Source of the DNA: Tolypeutes matacus
Taxonomy: Eukaryota > Chordata > Mammalia > Cingulata > Chlamyphoridae
Assembly: GCA_026826555.1 (NCBI GenBank)
Contig: JAKSZT010054324.1
Coordinates: forward strand, 7,635,973-7,699,972
Length of the DNA: 64,000 bases
Direction of reading: 5' to 3'
Position 1 is the first letter of the stretch; every line of letters starts with the position of its first letter. Under the pieces are notes generated by a model, which had not been told where the DNA came from, ran no database searches, and was given only the letters and a program-made list of their open reading frames with translations. Position numbers and translations under genes: made by a program. Shown in pieces: positions 56,140 through 64,000 of this stretch.

Positions 56140-56505
56140 TTTAAAAAATATATTTTTAATTAAAAAAAATTTAGATTACATAAATGTTACATAAAAAAAT
56201 ATAGGGGATCATCCTGAAGGACATTGCAATGACAGATATAGGCCATTGTATATCTTCCCATAACCTACAGATTTGTGTGGGAGAAAGTATAAACTACAAT
56301 GCAAACTGTAATCCTTACTCAGTGGCAATGCCCCAAAATGCATTTATCAATTGCAATGAATGTACCACACTAATGAAGGATGTTGTTTATGTGGGAAAAT
56401 GTGGGAGGTATGGGAGCGGGGCATATGGGAATCCCTATATTTTTATGTAACATTTATGTAATCTAAGTATCTTTAAAAAAATAAAAAATATATATTTAAA
56501 AAAAG
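56140..56505 (+). mobile_element. Xenarthran retroposon, 3' end with inverted arm
   Basis: 56205-56505 matches the 3' end of the element at 56826-57790 in the opposite orientation: 'tcctgaaggacattgcaatg', 'acagatataggccattg', 'gcatttatcaattgcaa', 'ggggcatatgggaatccc'. It ends in an A-rich tail. The left arm 56140-56204 is an approximate reverse complement of the tail 56436-56505 ('agattacataaatgttaca' against 'gtaacatttatgtaatct'). The 73-codon frame is part of the element. Confidence 0.75.
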
Positions 56506-56825
56506 ACATGACTTTTTTAGACCTTTCACTTACTAATGGTCCTATAGCCTCTCTTCCATATGCTGTTAATTTCCACACATAGATTAATATGTCCTCATGA
56601 AAGCAGAACATCTAATCATGTACAGGTATAGGACAAAGTGTTTCCAAAATGCTATCTAGAATGTGATACCCAGAATTTTAGAGAACCCAATTCATTTAAT
56701 TAGGAAAAAAATCCTTGTTCTTGGCCAATATATTTTTCTAATTCTGTAAAATGAATAATTATAAACAATAACTTAAAAATGAAATCAAATTAAAAAATCT
56801 ATCTCTATATAATAACTCTCAATTA

Positions 56826-57790
56826 AAAAATATATATATATTGGGGATTCCCATATGCCCTGCTCCCAACACTTCCCACATACCCCATGTTAACAACAAC
56901 CTTCAATAGTGTGGTACATTTGTTACAATTGATGAATACATTTTGGAGCATTGCCACTAAGCATGGATAATAGTTTACATTGTAGTTTACACTCTTTCCC
57001 ACACAATTTTTTAGGTTATGGCAAGATATATAATGGCCTGTATCTGTCATTGCAATGTCATTCAGGACAATTCCCAAGTCCCAAAAATGCCCCCAATACT
57101 ACACCTGTTTTTCTCTCTCCCTGCCCTCAGAATCTCCAGTGCCCACTGCCTCCACATCAATGATATAAGTTCTTACATTGCTAGAATCACAATAAGTCTA
57201 TAGGAGAATACCAGTAAGTCTACTTTAGTCCACAGTTCATCCTCCAATCCTGAGGATTCTGGGATGGTGATGCCTACTTCACCTATAATTGAGAAGGGAC
57301 TTTGATCCTGTAGGGCAGATGGATGGGACTCTCTTGCTTGCAGTTGTAGATACTCTTGGTTCCTTGGATGGTCGTTTCCTATATCATCTCCTTGTTGGTT
57401 GTTCTGGGTGAGTCCGATGAACTGGTGAGTAGTTGTTGCAACTCTGTTGAGATTCAGGGCCCAGCTGGCATTAGACAGCCCAAAGATTTAAGTCTTTTGT
57501 ACTTACACCTATCAACTCTAGCACTAATTATAGGTTCAAATAGAAGGGTCAGAAAAGCCATGTGTAGGGAAACCATAATTAAGTCCAACTTTGTCACACT
57601 GGGGAGCATAGATTCCAGAGTAGGGCCCACTGACAAGGCACCAAACTGCTGAGCTATCTGCCCTGACTATAGTGTCTGAATGTCTCCAGAGCCCTCAGGA
57701 ACCCTGCTATTTGAGGTAGTATTTACTTTGGCAGTCAATGAGATACTGCTGAGACATGCATAAGCATAACCTCTGGAATGACCTCTCCAC
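56826..57790 (-). mobile_element. Xenarthran non-LTR retroposon, diverged copy
   Basis: Colinear with 8883-9966 through most of its length: 'cattgctagaatcac', 'gtagtttacactctttccc', 'attcaggacaattccca', 'ctgggatggtgatg', 'ccatgtgtagggaaacc', 'gattccagagtagggcccac', 'tctccagagccctcagga'. The tail on the left is T/A-rich. It is more diverged than the 9-kb copy, and its frames contain several stops. Confidence 0.75.
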
Positions 57791-59303
57791 TCGCTTTGAA
57801 GTCTCTTAGCCATATAAACTCATTTGTCTTTACATTTACCCCTTTTGGTCAAAGTCTTTATCCAGTTGCATTGCTAGTTGATGGTTGGTAGTAATTCCTT
57901 GGTGCCAGGGAGGCTCATCCCTGGGATAAATTTTCTGTTTTAATATTTAAAAATAAATTTTCTAGACATCTCCCTTCCCTATATGGTTAAATAGAGCACA
58001 CTGTAAATAATTTAGTTATTTTTTTATAAACACAAGTTTTCAAGCTGAGCATTAGCTTTTGGTAAATTTAGATTAACAGCTATTGATTAGAGCTATTCCA
58101 CGCATTGGGAAGGCGGGTGGTGCTAAGGAAGATGAAGACATTTTCCCTATTTAATATAAATTAAGACCATCTTTGTAGTTTAAGCCAATCGATGAAAAAT
58201 GTGTAAAAGAGGTCAGAGAGGTATGAAGTTCTGTAGCAGATGAAGAGATGTAAGCTAGAAATCCTGTCCCTAGCCAGGTGTACCTGTGGAACTGTCTTTT
58301 CAGAAACATTTTCAGCTTTCTATTCACTTTTCAATCACTTGAATCCACTTAAAGGCACATCTGACATTTGGAGCAGAGTTCATGGCCTATTTTCTTCACT
58401 TGGGAGCAACGAAACAAAGGCTTAAGCTTTATTTTTATGGCTTTCTCAACCTCCAGAAAAATATATTCAGTGTTGGTTATTGGTGCTTTTGACTTAGCAC
58501 CATTTACGAAATCATCTCTGATTGCTACATCATCAGCATAGTGGACCAAGTGCAACCACTTATATGTTTGTATTCACTTGCTCCTAATTTGATTTTTGTG
58601 ATCAAAGTTACCACTTGCTTCTGGATTTTGAGTTATTATGGAAGGCCAATAGTGATGGAAAACTGGCAATCATGTAATAAGAAATTTTAGACTATACAAA
58701 ATGCAGACTCTACTGTTTGCTTTGTCTTCTAATTCCTCTTTTCCCTCCTCTTCTTTTTCTTATGCTGCCACCTGTAGAGCTCAAAGTGACAAAGCCTTTG
58801 GTAGAAGGAAGGATATGATTACTGAAATTAGACCAAAGTACAGTGAAGACACAAGACCAGATTGTCATTTCAGTTTAGCCAGGATCAATATGTAAAGAGC
58901 CTCACTTTTGTTTGAGAGTCCTGCCCTCTCCTAAGCAATGAAATGAAGCCTGAGTAGTCTAAGCAAGTAATAATTGATACAGCGCCCTTGGCAATGACTG
59001 GGTTAGGAAGGAGCATATTGATTTATTCTGGCAGTGATATGTGAGAAGATTGTTGGTGGGCAATTGTTAAAGGATATCTCTCAAATAGAGATATATGGTA
59101 TGGGTTGTCTGCTTTTCTTCTGGACATGGCTGTGTCTAGGTTAGATGCCTAGAACTATGGAAGACATCTTGGCAACATGAGAGGCCAAGGATAAGGGATA
59201 AGCCAACATGCTGAGTAAGGCAGAGTAGAGAGATGGGATGGCACCTTGTTAGTGCTTGGAGTTTCTTATGTGGGATAATAAACATTCCTACTATTTTGGC
59301 CAG
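57791..59303. other. No gene recognised
   Basis: Unique sequence. Short frames at 58240-58425, 58349-58555 and 58701-58895 have no recognisable domain. Confidence 0.4.
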
Positions 59304-59837
59304 TGTATTAGTCAGCTAAAGGGTAAAAGGTGCTAATGTGAAATACCAAAAATGGGTTGGTTTTTATAAGGGGTATTTATTTGGGGTAGAAGTCCACAGA
59401 TACAAGGCCATAAACCATTAAGTTTCTTCTCACCAAAGTTCATTGCCATGTGTTGGAACAAGACAGCTGCCGACATTTGCCAGGGTTAAGGCTTCTTGTG
59501 TTCCTCTCTTCCTGGGACTGCATTTCTCTCCGGGCTTAGCTCTTCTGGTTCCTCCACAAGGTCAGCTGTAGACTATCAGGTGAACAGCTCACTTCTGTTC
59601 TTCTGGGGCCTTTTCTCCAACATCAAAACTGCTTCTCAAAAACTGCTTGCTCTGTTTTTGCCTTGCCTTTTATATTCAATTCCCTACCCATCAAAGGGGT
59701 GGGGCTCAATGCCCTACTGACATGGCCCAGTCAATGCCCTAATCATAACTTAATCATGCCCAGATTAACAGATCAGTTTACAAGCATAATCCACTTATAT
59801 TTTTGGAATTCAAAAATCAAACTGCCCAACTGCAACA
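59304..59837 (-). mobile_element. ERVL-type LTR (3' LTR of a minus-strand ERV)
   Basis: Left end TGTATTAGTCAGC, right end near CTGCAACA. It shares 'gggttggtttttataagggg', 'tatttatttggggtagaag' and 'tgccatgtgttggaacaag' with the LTR at 38445-39067. Just right of it, on the minus strand, is a purine-rich 'agagggtggag', as expected of a polypurine tract directly before a 3' LTR. Confidence 0.8.
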
Positions 59838-60190
59838 CTCCACCCTCTGAATTCCAAAAATACATTACAATATTTAAAAAAACCCTTAAATCAGTAACAA
59901 TTCAAGTACAAAATCATATCATAATCATTTTAAAGAAATACAGTTCATCTTGAGGCAAAATCCCGTCTGTTATAGACCTCTGAAACTTATAAAACCATTT
60001 AACTGCTTCCAATACACAAATGGAAAGAAAAAGGATAAACATTTTCAATATCATAAGGAGAAATTGGGATATTAAACATGAGTCATGGATTCTCTACAGT
60101 TCAGTAAACCTGCAGGGCATCCTCCATTTGATTTCAAAGTCTGAGAATCATTTTTAAGATGATGGTTTCTTCTTGGGGCCACATGGGAAC
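59838..60190 (-). mobile_element. Possible internal ERV 3' remnant
   Basis: Between the minus-strand LTR and the plus-strand pol lies about 350 bp. It has the polypurine-like block at its left edge and no matches elsewhere in the window. Position suggests the non-coding 3' internal part of the same minus-strand ERV. The right boundary, where the plus-strand pol begins, is approximate. Confidence 0.45.
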
Positions 60191-61328
60191 CTACCCTTTC
60201 CACAGGATTGCCCAATGGCCATTTTCTTGGTTCCACCCTCATCAAGCATCTGGGTGTGGACCAAGCTCCAGACCTCACCCTCCAGGAGTGTTGGGGTGAT
60301 TGCCACACCTTACCCAATCTTTGGGTTAGAGTCTTAATCAACACTTCCCCTGGTACCTGGTATGCAGCTGTTGATCTGGCAAATGTTTTTTTCTCAATCG
60401 CCATTAGTAAGGACCACCAGAAACAGTTTGCTTTCAGCTGGCAAGGCCAGCAGTATACTTTCACTGTCCTGCCTCAGGGGTATATCAATTCTCCAGCCCT
60501 ATGTCATAATATTGTCCGCAGGGACTTGATCATCTCTCCCTCCCACGAGGCATCACAATGGTCCATTATATTGATGATATCATGTTGATAGGACCTACTG
60601 AGCGAGAAGTAGCAAAGACTCTAGATTTATTGGTAAGGCATTTGCGTGAGAGAGGATGGGAGATAAATCCAACAAAAATACAGGGTCCTTCCACCTCAGT
60701 GAAATATCTAGGTGTCCAGTGGTGTGGGGCCTGTTGAGTTATCCCTTCTAAAGTAAAGGGTAAGCTGTTGCACTTGGCCCCTCCTATGACCAAAAAAGAG
60801 GCACAATGCTTAGTTAGCCTCTTTGGATTTTGGAGACAACACATTCCTCATTTGGGTGTGTTACTGTGGCCCATTTACCGAGTGACCAGAAAAGCTGCTA
60901 GTTTTGATTGGGGACTGGAACAAGAGGAAGCCCTGCGACAGGTCCAGGCTGCTGTGCAAGCTGCACTACCACTTGGACCATATGATCCAGCAGATCCAAT
61001 TGTGCTGGAAGTTTCAGTGGCAAATAGAGATGCTGTCTGGAGCCTTTGGCAGGCCCCTATAGGGGAATCACAACGCAGACCCTTAGGATTTTGGAGTAAA
61101 GCCTTGCCATCCTCTGCAGATAACTACTCCCTTAGTAGAGACTGAACGCTAACAATGGGCCATCAAGTTACCATGAGACCTGAGTTGCCTATCATGAGCT
61201 GGGTATTGTCTGACACACCAAACCATAAAGTTGGGCGTGCACAGCAGCACTCCATAATAAAGTGGAAGTGGTATATACGAGATAGGGTTTGAGCAGGTCC
61301 TGAAGGCACAAGTAAGTTACATGAGGAA
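60191..61328 (+). pseudogene. ERVL-type pol: reverse transcriptase remnant
   Basis: This is an old class III (ERVL-like) retroviral pol. Visible RT landmarks in order are motif A-like DLANVFFS (near 60376), the LPQGY block (near 60471), and the active-site text YIDDIM (near 60567). A thumb/connection-like stretch follows (MTKKEAQCLVSLFGFWRQ from 60768). It is broken: the first part reads in one frame up to about 60530, the YIDD part is in another, there is a TGA at 60735, and the second frame stops at 61143. 61146-61328 is disrupted further. The 5' part of the provirus (gag, protease) is not visible. Confidence 0.85.
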
Positions 61329-62000
61329 GTGGCCCAAATGCCCATGGTCACCACCCCTGCCAGGTTACCTTCTCTTTCCCAGCCCACAGCTTTGGCCTCT
61401 TGGGGAGTCCCTTATAATCAGTTGACTGAGGATGAGAAAACTCGGGCCTGGTTTACAGATGGTTCTGCACTATATGCAGGTACTATCAGAAAGTGGACAG
61501 CTGAAGCACTGCAGCCCTTTTCTAGGACATCCTTGAAGGATAGCGGTGAGGGCAAATCCTCCCAGTGGGCAGAGCTTCAAGCAGTGCATCTAGTTGTTCA
61601 TTTTGCTTGGAGGAAGAAATGGCCAGAGGTGCGTTTGTACATTGATTCATGGGCTGTTGCCAATGGTTTGGCTGGATGGTCAGGGACTTGGAAGGAACAT
61701 GATTGGAAAATTGGTGACAAGGAGGTCTGGGGAAAAGCTATGTGGATTGATCTTTCTGAGTGGGCAAAAAACATGAACATATTTGTGTCCCACATGAATG
61801 CTCACCAGAGGGTGACTTCAGCAGAGGAAGAGTTTAATAATCAAGTGGATAAGATGACCCGCTCTGTGGCTAATGCTCAGCCTCTTTCCCCAGCCACTCC
61901 TGTCATTGCCCAATGGGCTCATGAACAAAGTGGCCATGGAGGTAGGGATGGAGGTTATGCATGGGCTCAGCAACATGGACTTGGCTACAGCCACTGCTGA
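61329..62000 (+). pseudogene. ERVL-type pol: RNase H and start of integrase
   Basis: A 223-codon open stretch, the longest in the window. RNase H acidic residues are recognisable: the Asp in WFTDGSA (about residue 44), the Glu in QWAELQA, the Asp in YIDSWA, and the last Asp in NNQVDKM. The frame then enters the integrase zinc-binding region: the histidines of HEQSGHGG are present. It ends at a TGA (61998-62000) just before the two cysteines, which are in the +1 frame at CPIC (about 62003). In the intact family this would be continuous with RT and integrase. Confidence 0.88.
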
Positions 62001-62421
62001 ATGCCCAATCTGCCAGCAGCAGAGACCCACACTCAGCCCCAGATATGGCACCATTCCTCGAGGTGATCAGCCTGCTACCTGGTGGCAGGTGGACTACATT
62101 GGGCCACTTCCACCATGGAAGGGGCAGCAATTTGTTTTAACTGGAATAGACACATACTCTGGCTATGGGTTTGCATTTCTGGCACTCAATGCTTCTTCCA
62201 AAACTACCATCCATGGACTTACTGAATGTCTTATCTACTGCCATGGCATTCCACACAGCATTGCTTCTGATCACGGAACCCATTTCACAGCAAATGATGT
62301 GCTGGAATGGGCACATGCCCGTGGAATTCACTGGTCTTACCATGTTCCCCATCACCCTGAAGCAGCTGGATTAATAGAACGGTGGAATGGCCTTTTGAAG
62401 ACTCAATTACGCACCAACTAG
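61990..62421 (+). pseudogene. ERVL-type pol: integrase core
   Basis: A continuation after a one-base frame change near 61990. It contains CPICQQQ (zinc-binding cysteines), then the DDE core: the Asp in WQVDYIG, the Asp in ASDHGTHF, and the Glu in AGLIERWNG, with 35 residues between the last two. It ends at TAG 62419-62421. The retention of all three acidic residues marks the family clearly, although the gene is broken. Confidence 0.88.
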
Positions 62422-62618
62422 GTGGCAATACCTTACAGGGCTGGGGCAATGTTCTCCAGGAGGCTGTGTATGCACCTCTCTATGGTGCTGTTTGTCCCAT
62501 AGCCAGGATTCATGGGTCCAGGAATCAAGGGGTGGAAATGGGAGTGGCACCACTCACTATTACCCCTAGTGACCCACTAGGAAAATTTTTGCTTCCTGTC
62601 CCTGCAACAGCCAGTTAG
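62400..62618 (+). pseudogene. ERVL-type pol: integrase C-terminal part
   Basis: After another frame change near 62400 the reading continues through GWGNVLQEAVYAPLYG to a TAG at 62616. This is the end of pol. No env-like or dUTPase-like frame follows before the 3' LTR. Confidence 0.7.
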
Positions 62619-62972
62619 TCAGAGATTTTAGCATGTTGCCATATCCATCCTAACTGATGAAGTACAATTTGCTGGAGCCTGCTGAAAGGTACTACTTTGT
62701 AAATAGTTTTCCTTCAGTACCACTGTGTTGCCTAAAATTCTACCAATAGACTTTTCTATGAGTTAATACACCTAACCCTCTGTTAGCTCTAAATCTGTTT
62801 TCAAGGGGGTGTAATATATTGCATCTTATCTCAATATTTTATCAAATTATCTCATTTGTCACCAAGTTCCTGAGGGAGTGGTAAATGAAACAATAGGGTT
62901 CAATGGCAAGAAAGCAGCCAAGTAAGCTTGAAGTACAGGATAATGCCAGGAAGAGCTGTTTGAGAGAATGGG
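62619..62972 (+). mobile_element. ERV non-coding 3' internal region
   Basis: 354 bp between pol end and 3' LTR without an open frame. It ends 'ttgagagaatggg' just before TGTGACAG, a purine-rich block in the place expected for the polypurine tract. No env. Confidence 0.7.
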
Positions 62973-63636
62973 TGTGACAGTTGGAGTTCTTTTATGAATC
63001 CCAAAAAGAAAAGATTATGTTTTGAACGAATCCATTCCTGTGGGTATGAGATACTTTCAAGTGGACTACATCAGTGAGCCATGACTCAGGTTTAGTCTCC
63101 GCCCTTTGGCTGGGCCTGATAAAAATGGAGACACAGAGAGACACACAGGAAAAGGGAGTGACCATATTGGATCCTGTCATGTGACAGAAAGGACTCTTGT
63201 TTCTCCCGCAGCTGAGATGTGAGGAGAAAAGTCCCTGAAAGCCTCAAAGAGCTGAGGCCCAGGGAGAGAGATGAGCCATATGCCTGAAAGCTTGCACCTG
63301 AACTTGGGAAGAAAGTGGAGCAGCTGAGACTGAGAGAGGAGGCCGGGTAAAAGAAAAGTCCTATGCCTGGTTGCCCACAGCTGAGCTCTGGGACATGGTG
63401 GATTCTGGAGGGGAAGGCAGAGGCCTCGGCAGAGATTAGTGGCCATCTTGCTTCACCATGTGGCAGGCAACAGAATCAACAGTAGCTGACTTTGGTGAGA
63501 AAGCACCCCTGATGGTGCCTTGATTTGGACATTTCATGGCTTTGGAACTGTAAGCTTTTACCCCAAATAAATCCCCTTTATAAAAGCCAGCCCATTTCTG
63601 GTACTTTGCATTGGCAGCCTTTGGCAAACTAAAACA
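62973..63636 (+). mobile_element. 3' LTR of the ERVL element
   Basis: It begins TGTGACAGTTGGAG and ends CAAACTAAAACA. It is colinear with the solo LTR at 15098-15919 minus its SINE. A polyadenylation-type 'aaataaat' lies near 63566. The plus-strand LTR on the 5' side of this provirus is missing. Confidence 0.88.
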
Positions 63637-64000
63637 ATGGGCTTCAAAATGGGTGAGCTGTGAACAACTTTGTGACAGCATGTGGAATTTATGGGGAGAC
63701 ACTAAGCAAAGGTCACAGAGCTAGCATGGGGGCCAGGATGAGCACCAGAGGAAATCTGGCTAATCCCAAATTTAAGTTTTATAATCCAGAGTTGCCAAGA
63801 ATATTTGTGAACTGAGAAAAAGTGAACTGCAGGGTTTCCCACTTAAACCTGCAGATTCTATGTTTCCCGTGTCTTTCACTGTATCGATGCTATCAGGTTT
63901 CACCTGTCATGGTTTTCTGTTTGGCTGAAAAGAACTGAACTTCTGCCACATAATGGGATTTGATCCTCAGGCAAAATATTTATTTCTAGCAAGTGGACTC
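63637..64000. other. No gene recognised
   Basis: Unique sequence to the window edge. Nothing is identified. Confidence 0.4.

Noticed and set aside
60072..60464. 130-codon minus-strand frame
   Set aside because: It is antisense to the retroviral reverse transcriptase remnant, whose motifs are clear on the plus strand.

Overview
The window reads as non-coding genomic DNA from a placental mammal, most likely a xenarthran and probably an armadillo (Dasypus type). The main clue is tRNA-Ala-headed SINEs of the DAS-SINE kind (15297-15448, 26177-26659, 32644-32841). They sit beside lineage-specific L1-like 3' ends, many related ERVL-class LTRs, and the old mammalian repeats MIR, L2, MER5A-like hAT and MLT1. 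I found no host protein-coding gene. The open frames are short, AT-driven or lie inside repeats. The only protein homology I can defend is to L1 ORF2 at the left edge and to a broken ERVL-class retroviral pol at 60.2-62.6 kb.

Layout. 1-2150: 3' end of a young-looking L1 (ORF2 C-terminus plus a long 3' UTR with internal repeats). 2.2-6.1 kb: mostly unique sequence with one MIR. 6.1-10 kb: two ERVL-type LTRs and a 1.08-kb retroposon with a 14-bp target-site duplication. 10.5-14.2 kb: several L2 fragments. 15.1-15.9 kb: solo LTR with a nested SINE. 16-18.8 kb: largely unique. 18.8-22.2 kb: MLT1 LTRs and an old L1 end. 22.4-26.2 kb: L2, MIR and an AT-rich L1 relic. 26.2-29.5 kb: composite SINE, hAT MITE, MIRs and an LTR. 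29.5-32.6 kb: unique. 32.6-39.7 kb: SINE, old L1s, LTRs and two more hAT MITEs. 40-47 kb: sparse MIR, L2 and L1. 47-53.7 kb: LTRs, L2, and a head-to-head LTR pair. 54.5 kb: a 33-nt U2 snRNA retrocopy. 56.1-57.8 kb: two more copies of the 1-kb retroposon. 59.3-63.6 kb: an ERV block made of a minus-strand LTR with adjoining internal sequence, then a plus-strand ERVL pol with its 3' LTR.

The region looks like an intergenic or intronic gene-poor tract. Its history is one of layered transposition: MIR, L2, hAT and MLT1 first, then ERVL-type LTRs, then xenarthran L1 and DAS-SINEs. Several unique AT-rich blocks (about 3.56, 12.4, 17.0, 30.9 and 42.1 kb) resemble conserved non-coding sequence, which cannot be tested without an alignment. 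No previously undescribed functional system is convincingly visible. The best curiosities are the tailless U2 fragment with a perfect 16-bp duplication, the composite DAS-SINE, the 1-kb xenarthran retroposon family, and the ERVL pol that still shows the RNase H and integrase catalytic residues across broken frames.
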